From the NCBI RefSeq assembly GCF_002192535.1, contig NZ_NAIA01000002.1:62001-126000 (forward strand): 64,000 nt of DNA, written 5' to 3'. This DNA comes from Polynucleobacter hirudinilacicola. Lineage in GTDB: Bacteria; Pseudomonadota; Gammaproteobacteria; Burkholderiales; Burkholderiaceae. The notes under the pieces were generated by a model that searched no databases, was not told where the DNA came from, and saw only the letters and a program-made list of their open reading frames with translations. The translations under genes were made by a program, and so were the position numbers. Of the stretch, positions 45,443 through 54,435 are shown in pieces. How positions within the stretch are numbered: position 1 is the first letter of the stretch; each line of letters starts with the position of its first letter.

Positions 45443-45629
45443 TCTTTATCATCAAATCACGAATGTAATCATCAATCGTAGCCGCATCTACAGGTATCAA
45501 GCTAATAATCCAAGCGCATTCAATAAAACAATAAGTCTATACGATCCGTTAGTACCGAAAAAGATTTATAGTTCTAAGTTGCTAATGTTGGTGCGCATTG
45601 ATTTGCCCTCTTTGAACAGATATTTTTAA
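45435..45629 (+). CDS. Short hypothetical ORF between GT2 and wzx
   Basis: A 64-codon frame starts within the GT2 gene end (8-base overlap), and its TAA shares a base with the wzx ATG (TAATG). Such coupling on both sides is what a real gene would show. However, the product (MISLYHQITNVIINRSRIYRY...) has no recognisable domain and may only bridge translation to wzx. Confidence 0.3.
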   Translation: MISLYHQITNVIINRSRIYRYQANNPSAFNKTISLYDPLVPKKIYSSKLLMLVRIDLPSLNRYF

Positions 45630-46900
45630 TGGATAAAAAAAAATTTGGTGTGATTTGGATCGCATTAAGTCAACTTGCTTTACTGATAAGCAATTTTTTG
45701 TTATTGAAATTGTTGACAAGCAAAATAAGTATGGAGGATTTTGGCTACTACTCATTATGCATGTCGATCATATTATTTATGCGACAAATTATTTATGATC
45801 CGTTTTCAATGGTTGTTGCAAAAGAGTGTGCTACAACCTCTCCAAATCCACAAAAAATATCTAATGGATTGCGGGTTGTGCAGCATGCAAGTGATCTGAT
45901 AGGAGTGTCGATTTTTCTGCTGGGATTGATGTATTTATTTTTCGAATATTTATTGAATAAAAAATATAATTTTAGTACCGCGTTGTTTTATTCTTTGATT
46001 TACTTAATTGCAAATGGAGCGCAAGGAATTTATTTTAATGTATTAAATTCAATAGCAGAAAGAAAACCTGCTGCCATATTTTCAATTGTCGACTCCCTAT
46101 TTAAAATAGCCCTACCTTTTTTATTTTTACTAATACTTGGAAATAATCTTAATAATGCCTTGAAAGGAATTGCAATTGGGGGATTTACTGTTTTTTTGAT
46201 TTTAAGATATTTTGTTGTTAATAGATTTTGTTCGGATAAATTACCAATTGGCGAAATAAAAGGTTCATTCAAGCGCTACTTCTTAATGAGCATGCCACTA
46301 TATTTTCCAATATTTATTGGGGCATTTAAGAGTGTCGGAGACCGTTGGTTGCTCGCAGCTTATATTGGAGTAGAAGATCTTGCTGCGTATACCGTACTGC
46401 TGCAAATTGGCTATTTACCGGTAATATTAATTGTAGGGGTAGCGCAGACATATTTTGGGGCGACAATTTATAAAATGTGCACAGGCCATGGTAATAATGG
46501 TCTTGGCGATCTTAGAAAATTTATGTTGAAGCTTCTTTTTGCGATGTTTCTTGGCGGCTCTATTGCTATTGGTGCAGCATTGGGTTTGGCACAATTGATC
46601 TTTAAAGCGCTTGTTGGGCCGCAATATCAGATGTTCTCCACCTATCTTCCAATTTTTGTTTTTGCCGGCCTTCTTGCTGCTGCTTCGGGAATATTACAGG
46701 TAGCCGTATTTGGTATATATGAAACGAAAATTTCTGGAAAATTAATGACTTTCTCTGTGGTTCTGAGTGTTGTTGTTATTTCGGGCTTGATTATTGCGTT
46801 GGGGTTCAAAGGGGCTGTTGCTGGTCTAGTGCTTGCCGGGGTAGTTCCTTTACTAATTTGTTGGTTTGCTCTCGACCGAAAATTATGCATTCTTCAATAG
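45629..46900 (+). CDS. wzx: Wzx-like polysaccharide flippase
   Basis: The 423-residue protein has about twelve hydrophobic segments and begins FGVIWIALSQLALLISNFLLLKLL, typical of the MOP superfamily O-unit flippases. SMPLYFPIFIGAFKSVGDRWLLAAYIGVEDLAAYTVL is the conserved middle. It would move lipid-linked repeat units across the inner membrane. The coding sequence is conspicuously AT-rich, like the polymerase that follows and unlike the flanking housekeeping genes. Confidence 0.88.
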   Translation: MDKKKFGVIWIALSQLALLISNFLLLKLLTSKISMEDFGYYSLCMSIILFMRQIIYDPFSMVVAKECATTSPNPQKISNGLRVVQHASDLIGVSIFLLGLMYLFFEYLLNKKYNFSTALFYSLIYLIANGAQGIYFNVLNSIAERKPAAIFSIVDSLFKIALPFLFLLILGNNLNNALKGIAIGGFTVFLILRYFVVNRFCSDKLPIGEIKGSFKRYFLMSMPLYFPIFIGAFKSVGDRWLLAAYIGVEDLAAYTVLLQIGYLPVILIVGVAQTYFGATIYKMCTGHGNNGLGDLRKFMLKLLFAMFLGGSIAIGAALGLAQLIFKALVGPQYQMFSTYLPIFVFAGLLAAASGILQVAVFGIYETKISGKLMTFSVVLSVVVISGLIIALGFKGAVAGLVLAGVVPLLICWFALDRKLCILQ

Positions 46901-47217
46901 ATATACAATGAAAGCCATAGATCAAATTTTGAAAAAGCCTCGTTTCATTAAGTCTGATCTGCGAGCAGTTAGTATTTTGCGTCGTAATTAGAGGTGGCAT
47001 GGCACTCGCAAGAATTATGGCGATCCAAATTAAAGTTTTATATATTGGGAGGAGGAGCTTGGAGGTCAAGTCCATTCGCTGAATAATATAGCTATCGGCT
47101 TTTTTGTCACGGGAGTATTGCTCATTTTTATTATTATGTTGGCTTAGTATTTATAAAGAGTTACCTTGTTGTCTATAGCAATCTATTTTTCTATAAAAAT
47201 TACTGGGGAATCGTGCT
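46901..47217 (+). other. 317-base gap with possible remnant coding sequence
   Basis: No intact gene is seen between wzx and wzy. A 27-codon frame at 46908-46991 (MKAIDQILKKPRFIKSDLRA) and, further on in the + strand, a short stretch reading as acidic residues then a hydrophobic helix (IAIGFFVTGVLLIFIIMLA) before 47147 look like pieces of a decayed gene. Neither piece is recognisable. Confidence 0.3.
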
Positions 47218-48537
47218 TTGGCAGTGAAAAAATTAGCAATATACCTTCCGCTACTATTAGTCGAAACCTATTTGATAGGCACGATAATTGTTTTTCTGTT
47301 TGGGCCGATAAAATATTATCTAGAAAGTCCGTTCGAATTTTTTTGTTTTATTTTCTTTTATCATGCGTGTTCATTATTTGGATACGTTATGGGCGTGGCG
47401 CGAACTCAATGCAGGGTGATGCAAAGTGGCGCAAGATTCTTTTATAAGCCTTACTATGCATTATTAGTGGTTGGGCTATTTGCATTTTTGATAGGTCATA
47501 AGAACTTTATAGGCGTTGAATCAATAATCCCATATGATTTGCTTGATGGAATACAAGGTGGCCTTCGAAGTAGTTCGGAGCAGTATGTAATAAGGAATGA
47601 AAGTCAGGCTTTATATGGCGGAGATAAGGGGTTAAATGCACTATATTTTTTAATTGCGTTCTCCAAAATAATCATAATACCGATTGTTGTTTTTTATTGG
47701 GATAAGTTGACGATCTTAGCGCGAATAGTTGGGGTGGGTTTAAGTATTTTGCCGGTTCTTTCGGGAATATCTGTTGGGACTAATAACCCTATATTTCAAT
47801 TCGTAATTTTTTATGGTGTATCGCTTTTTCTTTTTTTTGCGAGGAACAAAATTCTGACCGGAAGATGCGATTTTAAATCCCGCTCATTTTTTCTCTTCAC
47901 AGTTTCTAGTCTTTTTGTATTTGCTTTATTTTTTTTTGGCAATGCGATGCTTGGGCGGGGTGGTGACCCGTCTTACCTGGAAAAAACTTCACCACTTGGG
48001 CATATTAAGATAGATCCAAGTTACATATATTCAGACGAAGATAGTTTCGCCTCATACCTTTACGTATGGCTTTCAAACTATTTGGTTCAAGGTTATTACG
48101 GACTATCTAGGGCGATGGAAGTGGACTTTACATCTACATTTGGTTTCGGTAGTTCGCAGTTTGTTGCTAGACAGGTGCAGTGGCTCTTTGGCATTGATGT
48201 TTTAAATTCAACATATCAGCATAAGGTGAATTCGTTCTGGGACGAAAATGCGCAATGGCACTCTATGTACAGTCACCTTGCAAATGATTTTTCTTTTTTT
48301 GGCGTTGGCATCGTAATGTTTATTATTTTTTACAATTTTGCACGTGTTTGGCTTAGTTTTATATGTCTCGATAGTTTTTATGCCAAACTGCTATTACCCT
48401 TGTTTGGCTTAATGTTTGTCTTCATGCCTGCAAACAATCAAGTTTTTGGGTTTTTAGAAACCTTCTCGGCATTCTGGATCGTTTATATATGTTGGTTGGC
48501 TAAGCTGCCCCGGTCCTTCACACGTCATTCGAAATGA
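47218..48537 (+). CDS. wzy: O-antigen polymerase Wzy-like protein
   Basis: The 439-residue protein has about ten to twelve hydrophobic segments and a large loop (~240-330, rich in Ser, Asp and Tyr: DPSYIYSDEDSFASYLYVWLSN). This is the topology of oligosaccharide-repeat polymerases, which share little sequence. It lies with wzx in the middle of the locus, as expected. The start is TTG 47218 (GGGGAA 8 bases upstream) or GTG 47224. It is AT-rich like wzx. Confidence 0.78.
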   Translation: MAVKKLAIYLPLLLVETYLIGTIIVFLFGPIKYYLESPFEFFCFIFFYHACSLFGYVMGVARTQCRVMQSGARFFYKPYYALLVVGLFAFLIGHKNFIGVESIIPYDLLDGIQGGLRSSSEQYVIRNESQALYGGDKGLNALYFLIAFSKIIIIPIVVFYWDKLTILARIVGVGLSILPVLSGISVGTNNPIFQFVIFYGVSLFLFFARNKILTGRCDFKSRSFFLFTVSSLFVFALFFFGNAMLGRGGDPSYLEKTSPLGHIKIDPSYIYSDEDSFASYLYVWLSNYLVQGYYGLSRAMEVDFTSTFGFGSSQFVARQVQWLFGIDVLNSTYQHKVNSFWDENAQWHSMYSHLANDFSFFGVGIVMFIIFYNFARVWLSFICLDSFYAKLLLPLFGLMFVFMPANNQVFGFLETFSAFWIVYICWLAKLPRSFTRHSK

Positions 48538-48601
48538 TAATGGATAGATTAATAATTCGTATTTGGTTGTGTAAATTTGAAGGTTATTTAGGACTCCTGT
48601 T

Positions 48602-48731
48602 TTGAAGCGTGTCGCCATACTTCAATCGAATTACATTCCTTGGAATGGGGTATTTCGACATAATTGCCGCAGTCGATGAGTTCATCCTGTATGACATTGC
48701 ATTTGGTTTATATTTCCGAGAAGGGGAGTAG
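48602..48731 (+). pseudogene. WbqC-family remnant with a one-base insertion
   Basis: From TTG 48602 the frame reads KRVAILQSNYIPWNG, the WbqC N-terminus. At the GGGG run 48647-48650 one extra G shifts it; in the next frame the family sequence resumes at once as YFDIIAAVDEFILYD and then loses similarity and stops at 48731. WbqC-family proteins are common in polysaccharide loci and poorly understood. The rest of the gene (usual length ~230 residues) is missing, and nothing convincing is seen from 48732 to 48902. Confidence 0.75.
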
Positions 48732-48902
48732 CCAAGATATAAAGGATAATTATTTTATTCCATTCTTGCATAGCATGAATAGTCCGGGAATTATTGGGCG
48801 ATGCTCACTGTTTCCTAACTCTGTGCGTTCTATTGCTTCTGAAGTAGATGGAGTTTGTTGCCTTGGTTTTGCTCGATAATATTTTATTTATTTGGAGGAT
48901 TT

Positions 48903-49925
48903 TTGAACGGTATTTTGTTAATAACTGGTGGCACAGGATCTTTTGGTAATGCTGTGCTCAGAAGATTTCTGAATGAAGGTTTTTCTGAAATTCGCATTTT
49001 CAGTCGGGATGAAAAAAAACAAGATGATATGCGCAAGAAATATGCTGATCCAAGATTAAAGTTTTATATTGGCGATGTGCGTGACTACACCTCAGTTCTG
49101 AATGCGGTTCGTGGGGTTGATTATATCTATCATGCTGCGGCGCTTAAGCAAGTTCCATCATGCGAGTTCCATCCCCTTGAGGCAGTAAAAACTAATGTCT
49201 TGGGCACAGAGAATGTCCTTGAGGCGGCTATAAATTGCGGGGTAAAGCGCGTTGTATGCTTAAGTACTGATAAGGCGGTCTACCCAATTAATGCGATGGG
49301 AATATCCAAGGCAATGATGGAAAAAGTGATGGTTGCAAAGTCTCGCGGTAGTTCTCAGACCGTGATTTGTGGCACTCGCTATGGCAATGTAATGGCTTCC
49401 CGTGGATCAGTTATTCCGCTGTTTATAGAGCAGATTCGAGCTGGTAAACCTATCACCATCACCGATCCGAATATGACGCGTTTTATGATGACATTGGATG
49501 ATGCCGTAGATTTGGTACTTTATGCTTTTGAGCATGGTAATTCAGGCGATATTTTTGTGCAAAAAGCGCCAGCGTCTACGGTCCAAACTTTAGCTCAAGC
49601 CTTGACTTCTATGCTCGGCGTGCCTGATCACCCAATTCATATCATTGGTACCCGTCATGGCGAGAAGCTCTATGAGGCTTTGCTTAGCAGGGAAGAGCGA
49701 GTGGCTGCTGAGGATATGAGTGGGTACTATCGTATTCCGCCTGATTTGCGTGATTTAAATTACGGTAAATTTGTCGAGGACGGAGAGCTGAAGATATCGA
49801 TTTCAGAGGACTATAACTCTCATAACACTGAGCGCCTTGATGTAGAAGGCATGAAGCTACTTCTGTTGCGTTTACATTTTATGCGGGCAATTGTACGCGG
49901 CGATAATGCGGCCCCTGAGGAGTGA
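48903..49925 (+). CDS. fnlA: UDP-GlcNAc 4,6-dehydratase/5-epimerase (FnlA/WbjB/CapE-like)
   Basis: The 340-residue SDR starts MNGILLITGGTGSFGNAVL and carries AALKQVPSCEFHPLEA and STDKAVYPINAMGISKAMMEK, the FnlA/CapE form of the catalytic region. It begins the conversion of UDP-GlcNAc to UDP-L-FucNAc. TTG 48903 is chosen because GGAGGA lies at 48894-48899 and the Rossmann motif then starts at the normal distance; an ATG 16 codons upstream would add a non-homologous leader. fnlB follows directly. Confidence 0.93.
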   Translation: MNGILLITGGTGSFGNAVLRRFLNEGFSEIRIFSRDEKKQDDMRKKYADPRLKFYIGDVRDYTSVLNAVRGVDYIYHAAALKQVPSCEFHPLEAVKTNVLGTENVLEAAINCGVKRVVCLSTDKAVYPINAMGISKAMMEKVMVAKSRGSSQTVICGTRYGNVMASRGSVIPLFIEQIRAGKPITITDPNMTRFMMTLDDAVDLVLYAFEHGNSGDIFVQKAPASTVQTLAQALTSMLGVPDHPIHIIGTRHGEKLYEALLSREERVAAEDMSGYYRIPPDLRDLNYGKFVEDGELKISISEDYNSHNTERLDVEGMKLLLLRLHFMRAIVRGDNAAPEE

Positions 49926-49927
49926 TC

Positions 49928-51034
49928 ATGAAAGTTTTAGTTACTGGTTCTAATGGATTTATCGGAAAGAACTTAGTTGTCCGCTTGAGGGAGCTTAATG
50001 GCTACGATGTTATCTGCTTTGACCGCGGAGATTCTCTTGAAGATTTGGCGACACATATCAATCTTGTGGATGCGGTCATTCATCTGGCGGGCGTAAATCG
50101 ACCTGAGCATGTTGCGGAATTCCTAGAAGGTAATGCCGATCTTACGCAGCAATTGTGCGATCTAATTGAGGCAACAGGTCGAAAGATTCCATTACTGATT
50201 TCATCCTCAATACAGGCTGGCTTTACTAATCCATATGGCCAAAGCAAGCTCATGGCAGAATCTGCTGGTATTGCATTGGCTGAAAATACTGAAAATCCAG
50301 TGGCTATTTATCGTTTGCCTGGTGTGTTTGGTAAATGGTGCCGCCCTAATTACAATTCCGTTGTCGCTACCTTTTGCCATAACATTGCTAATGATCTTCC
50401 TATTCAAATTAATGATCCCGCCGTTGTTCTCGACCTCGTTTATGTAGATGATGTAGTTAGTGAGTTAATTCGTGCGCTTGGGGGTATGCCAATTGGCTTA
50501 AGTCGTGGAGAGGTATGTCCTGTTCACGAGATTACCTTGGGGGAATTGGCGGCACAGATTGAGGCCTTCAAGATGTGCCGTGAATCACTCTTTTCTGAGC
50601 GGGTTGGTACAGGCTTGGTTCGTGCGCTGTATGCCACTTATGTCAGCTATCTTCCGCCATCGAAGTTTACTTATCCACTCCCTAAGCATGGCGATGAAAG
50701 GGGTGTTTTCGTTGAAATGCTAAAAACAAAAGATTCGGGGCAATTCTCCTTTTTCACTGCTTATCCTGGGGTTACGCGGGGAGGACATTACCACCATACT
50801 AAAACCGAGAAATTCTTGGTGATTAAGGGGGCAGCTTGTTTCAGTTTTCGACATACTATTACTAACGAGCGCTGCGAAATTTTTACTTCGGGCGAAAAAC
50901 CACAGATAGTTGAAACAGTTCCTGGCTGGACCCACGATATAACTAATGTTGGTGATGACGAAATGATTGTCATGTTGTGGGCGAATGAAATATTTGACAG
51001 AGCTAATCCCGATACTTATGCATGTCCAGTGTAA
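49928..51034 (+). CDS. fnlB: UDP-sugar epimerase/reductase (FnlB/WbjC/CapF-like)
   Basis: The 368-residue protein has an N-terminal SDR (VLVTGSNGFIGKNLVVRL; catalytic region NPYGQSKLMAE) and a C-terminal cupin domain (~250-368: GVTRGGHYHHTKTEKFLVIKG, with metal-binding His residues). This is the CapF architecture. It performs the 3-epimerisation and 4-reduction in UDP-L-FucNAc synthesis. ATG 49928 sits behind GAGGAG and overlaps nothing; a GTG two codons earlier is less likely. Confidence 0.94.
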   Translation: MKVLVTGSNGFIGKNLVVRLRELNGYDVICFDRGDSLEDLATHINLVDAVIHLAGVNRPEHVAEFLEGNADLTQQLCDLIEATGRKIPLLISSSIQAGFTNPYGQSKLMAESAGIALAENTENPVAIYRLPGVFGKWCRPNYNSVVATFCHNIANDLPIQINDPAVVLDLVYVDDVVSELIRALGGMPIGLSRGEVCPVHEITLGELAAQIEAFKMCRESLFSERVGTGLVRALYATYVSYLPPSKFTYPLPKHGDERGVFVEMLKTKDSGQFSFFTAYPGVTRGGHYHHTKTEKFLVIKGAACFSFRHTITNERCEIFTSGEKPQIVETVPGWTHDITNVGDDEMIVMLWANEIFDRANPDTYACPV

Positions 51035-51046
51035 AAGAGTGAGTTT

Positions 51047-52183
51047 ATGAAAAAGTTAAAAGTTGTGTCGGTAGTCGGTACACGACCCGAAATTATTCGT
51101 TTATCCCGCGTATTGGCGGTCTTAGACGAGCATTGTGAGCACACACTAGTTCACACGGGTCAAAATTATGATTATGAGTTAAATCAAATTTTCTTTGATG
51201 ATCTCGGGGTTCGTAAGCCTGACTATTTTCTTAATAGCGCTACTGAAAGTTCTGGTGCTGCGCAGACAATAGGAAACCTAATCATTGCGGTGGATCGTGT
51301 ATTGGGGGATGTGCAGCCTCATGCGATGTTAGTTCTTGGGGATACCAATAGTTGCTTATCTGTAATTCCCGCAAAACGGCGCAAGATTCCCATCTTCCAC
51401 ATGGAGGCTGGGAATAGATGTTTTGATATGCGGGTGCCAGAAGAAATAAATCGCCGCATAGTCGACCATACCGCAGACATTAATCTTACTTATAGCACCA
51501 TCGCACGAGATTATTTATTACGAGAGGGCTTACCTCCAGACCAAGTCATTAAGACTGGCAGCCCAATGTATGAAGTGTTGCATCATTATTTGCCACAAAT
51601 TCATGCATCAAGTATTTTGGTAAGGCTTGGGCTTGAGGAGCAAAGCTATTATGTGGTGAGCGCTCATAGAGAAGAGAATATTGAGTCCGAACAAACCTTT
51701 GCAAAGCTGGTGAATGTACTCAATGCTTTGGCCGAAGATAATAATTTGCCAGTCATTGTTTCAACACACCCGCGTACTCAGAGGCGAATAGATGCCTCTG
51801 GCATTGAATTTCACCCCCGTGTTCACCTGCTCAAGCCGCTGGGATTTTTTGACTATGTGAAGTTGCAGATGTCTGCAAGAGCTGTTTTATCGGATAGTGG
51901 AACTATCAACGAGGAATCTTCTATATTAAACTTCCCTGCCCTTAATTTGCGGGAAGTACATGAACGCCCTGAAGGTATGGAGGAGGCATCAGTAATGATG
52001 GTGGGGTTGGAAATAGATCGAGTGCGCCAAGGTCTACATATTTTGAGCGCTCAATTACGAGGAGCAAAGAGAAGTATGCGGTTGGTTGCCGACTATAGCA
52101 TGCCCAATGTCTCAGACAAGGTTTTGCGAATTATTCATAGTTATACCGATTATGTTAATCGGGTGGTGTGGAAGAAGTACTAA
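51047..52183 (+). CDS. fnlC: UDP-N-acetyl sugar 2-epimerase (FnlC/WbjD/CapG-like)
   Basis: The 378-residue non-hydrolysing epimerase has [57 protein letters not shown] and [13 protein letters not shown]. It completes the UDP-L-FucNAc set with the two preceding genes, the same order as fnlA-fnlB-fnlC elsewhere. The next glycosyltransferase gene starts one base after its stop. Confidence 0.95.
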   Translation: MKKLKVVSVVGTRPEIIRLSRVLAVLDEHCEHTLVHTGQNYDYELNQIFFDDLGVRKPDYFLNSATESSGAAQTIGNLIIAVDRVLGDVQPHAMLVLGDTNSCLSVIPAKRRKIPIFHMEAGNRCFDMRVPEEINRRIVDHTADINLTYSTIARDYLLREGLPPDQVIKTGSPMYEVLHHYLPQIHASSILVRLGLEEQSYYVVSAHREENIESEQTFAKLVNVLNALAEDNNLPVIVSTHPRTQRRIDASGIEFHPRVHLLKPLGFFDYVKLQMSARAVLSDSGTINEESSILNFPALNLREVHERPEGMEEASVMMVGLEIDRVRQGLHILSAQLRGAKRSMRLVADYSMPNVSDKVLRIIHSYTDYVNRVVWKKY

Positions 52184-52184
52184 A

Positions 52185-53420
52185 GTGCGTTTGTTAATTG
52201 TTTCTCAATATTTTTGGCCAGAGAACTTTAGAATCAATGACCTAGTTCGGGAGTTGAGTAATCGAGGCCATGAGTTGACTGTCCTGACTGGATACCCAAA
52301 TTACCCTCAGGGTCAAATATTTAAGGAATTTATAAAAGCGCCATATCAGTTTGATCTGTATGGACGAGTGAAAGTCATCCGAGTTCCGCTTTTCCCACGT
52401 GGCAGCAATTCGATAAGTCTACTTCTGAACTATATGTCGTTTGCATTGACAGCATGCATTCTAGGGCCGTGGAAGTTGCGGGGGCAATACTTTGATTTGG
52501 TATTTACCTATCAGCTTTCACCCGTGACTGTCGGTCTGCCTGGAGCCTTTTTGGCGTGGATCAAAAAGGCTCCGATGGCGATGTGGGTGCTGGATTTGTG
52601 GCCTGATACGTTGGAGGCTGTTGGGGTTATTAAGTCACCCAAGATACTTAATTTAGTGGGCAAGTTGGTCACCTTTATTTATGGAAGGTGCGATTTGGTG
52701 CTGTCTCAGTCTCGCAGTTTTATTCCAAAAATCCTGGAGTTAGCTGGTGGCTCAAAGTCAGTGTTGTATATTCCAAGTTGGGCTGAAGAAGTTTTTACGC
52801 CTGCCGGAGTATCGCCTGCGCCAGAAGTGCCCTTGCGTTTGGATTTATTTAATGTGATGTTCGCTGGAAATTTGGGTGAGGCGCAAGATTTTGCTTGCAT
52901 TTTGGATGCAGCAGAAAATCTGAAGCATCGGTCAGATATACGCTGGTTGATTGTTGGGGATGGCCGACTGTCCGGTTGGTTAGCTTCAGAAATTCAAATA
53001 CGAGGTTTGAGTAAGAGTGTCATAACTCTAGGGCGATATCCAGTTGAGAGAATGCCAGAGTTTTTTGCTCACGCAAATGCTATGCTCGTTACCTTGGCGG
53101 ATCAGGAAATTTTTTCTATGACCATTCCAGGTAAACTGCAATCATATTTGGCTGCGGGCTTGCCTGTAATTGCGGCGCTTAATGGCGAAGGGAGGGAGAT
53201 CATAATACAGGCCAATGCGGGACTCACTTGTGAATCAGGAAATGCAGTTGAGTTAGCTCGGATTGTGGTGGAGATGTCTTCATTATCTTCAGATGCTCTA
53301 CGCAATATGGGTCAGAGTGGATTGGCGTTTAGTCGTAGGATGTTTGACCGGAAATCTATCATTGATCAAGTCGAAAAGCAGTTGCAAAGTTTGTGTACAT
53401 TAAGAAATTATTCGGTATGA
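52185..53420 (+). CDS. Glycosyltransferase family 4, WbuB-like
   Basis: The 411-residue GT-B protein starts (GTG 52185) LLIVSQYFWPENFRINDLVREL and has MWVLDLWPDTLEAVG. A GT1/GT4 C-terminal domain follows (VMFAGNLGEAQDF, WLIVGDGRLSGWL, ADQEIFSMTIPGKLQSYLAAGLPVIA). WbuB-type enzymes follow fnlABC in other loci and are thought to add L-FucNAc, so that role is inferred. The 237 bases after it hold no recognisable gene. Confidence 0.9.
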   Translation: MRLLIVSQYFWPENFRINDLVRELSNRGHELTVLTGYPNYPQGQIFKEFIKAPYQFDLYGRVKVIRVPLFPRGSNSISLLLNYMSFALTACILGPWKLRGQYFDLVFTYQLSPVTVGLPGAFLAWIKKAPMAMWVLDLWPDTLEAVGVIKSPKILNLVGKLVTFIYGRCDLVLSQSRSFIPKILELAGGSKSVLYIPSWAEEVFTPAGVSPAPEVPLRLDLFNVMFAGNLGEAQDFACILDAAENLKHRSDIRWLIVGDGRLSGWLASEIQIRGLSKSVITLGRYPVERMPEFFAHANAMLVTLADQEIFSMTIPGKLQSYLAAGLPVIAALNGEGREIIIQANAGLTCESGNAVELARIVVEMSSLSSDALRNMGQSGLAFSRRMFDRKSIIDQVEKQLQSLCTLRNYSV

Positions 53421-53705
53421 ATTTGACATTTTTTGTCATTCATGGTGATGATGAATTTCTCAATAACATTCTCTAGACCTGCAAAATATTAGATTTTTTT
53501 GGGGTAGTTTCAAATACTGTAAAGCAAAAGCCCGCAGACTTCAATTTGATTGCAAGCTGTATGCAACAAAATTTCAAATACCCTAAATAATCTAAAAGAA
53601 ACTCATTTTCCTGCAATGCCTTACTATTACTAAATTGATGGTAGTTGAATTCAGTTAGTGATAAATCTTTTATTAAATAGAATCTTACGGTTTGCTAAAA
53701 ATTCG

Positions 53706-54266
53706 ATGAAACGATCTTTTGACCTTGTAATGAGTTTTTTAGCGATGACAATATTTTTCCCACTTATTATCATGGTTACACTTCTTGTTAAGTTAACTTC
53801 TAAAGGTCCAGCCCTCTATTGGTCTGACCGAGTGGGGGTGGGTAATGTTATCTTTAAGATGCCAAAATTTCGCACGATGCAAGTTGGCACTCCCGCAGTA
53901 GCTACTCACCTCCTTTCAGACTCAGGTCAATACTTAACCCCTGTTGGATCCTTTTTACGTAAGTCCAGTTTGGATGAATTGCCACAACTATGGAGCATTT
54001 TGGTTGGCGATATGAGTTTTGTAGGGCCCCGTCCAGCACTGTTCAATCAGGATGATTTAATTACCTTGCGAACCCAATGTGGCGTGGACGAGTTAGTGCC
54101 AGGATTAACTGGCTGGGCGCAAATAAATGGTCGTGATGAATTATCCATACCGGATAAGGTGCAATATGAGGTGGAGTATCTTCAGAAAAAGTCATTTTGG
54201 TTTGATATGAAGATTTTGGGCTTAACCTTTTTAAAGGTGGCCCGAAGAGCTGGAGTTTCCCATTAA
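53706..54266 (+). CDS. Initiating sugar-phosphate transferase (PglC-like small PGT)
   Basis: The 186-residue protein has a re-entrant N-terminal membrane helix ([23 protein letters not shown]). The small PGT signatures follow: [37 protein letters not shown] and [15 protein letters not shown]. It transfers a sugar-1-phosphate to undecaprenyl phosphate, starting each repeat unit. With the WbpM-like protein next to it, QuiNAc or a related sugar is the likely first residue. The frame also opens at GTG 53658, which would add 16 residues. Confidence 0.93.
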   Translation: MKRSFDLVMSFLAMTIFFPLIIMVTLLVKLTSKGPALYWSDRVGVGNVIFKMPKFRTMQVGTPAVATHLLSDSGQYLTPVGSFLRKSSLDELPQLWSILVGDMSFVGPRPALFNQDDLITLRTQCGVDELVPGLTGWAQINGRDELSIPDKVQYEVEYLQKKSFWFDMKILGLTFLKVARRAGVSH

Positions 54267-54435
54267 TTTAGTTTTTTAAATGCGCTTTCTATTTTTGCTG
54301 ACCCATTTCTGCTAAAAGGGATAGCTATCAACTTAACATTAATTATGCTGAGTGTATTTTTAGAGCAGAATGGCTTATTTGCCTCATTAAATGCTAAATT
54401 TCCTTAATTTGGCTATGTAATTTATAATCAAAATT

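Noticed and set aside
47166..47447. 93-codon ORF overlapping wzy start
   Set aside because: It is out of frame with the long membrane protein and shows no domain; treated as a shadow.
48664..48879. 71-codon ORF after the WbqC remnant
   Set aside because: It reads through the decayed region, shares no motif with WbqC or other families and has no ribosome-binding site.
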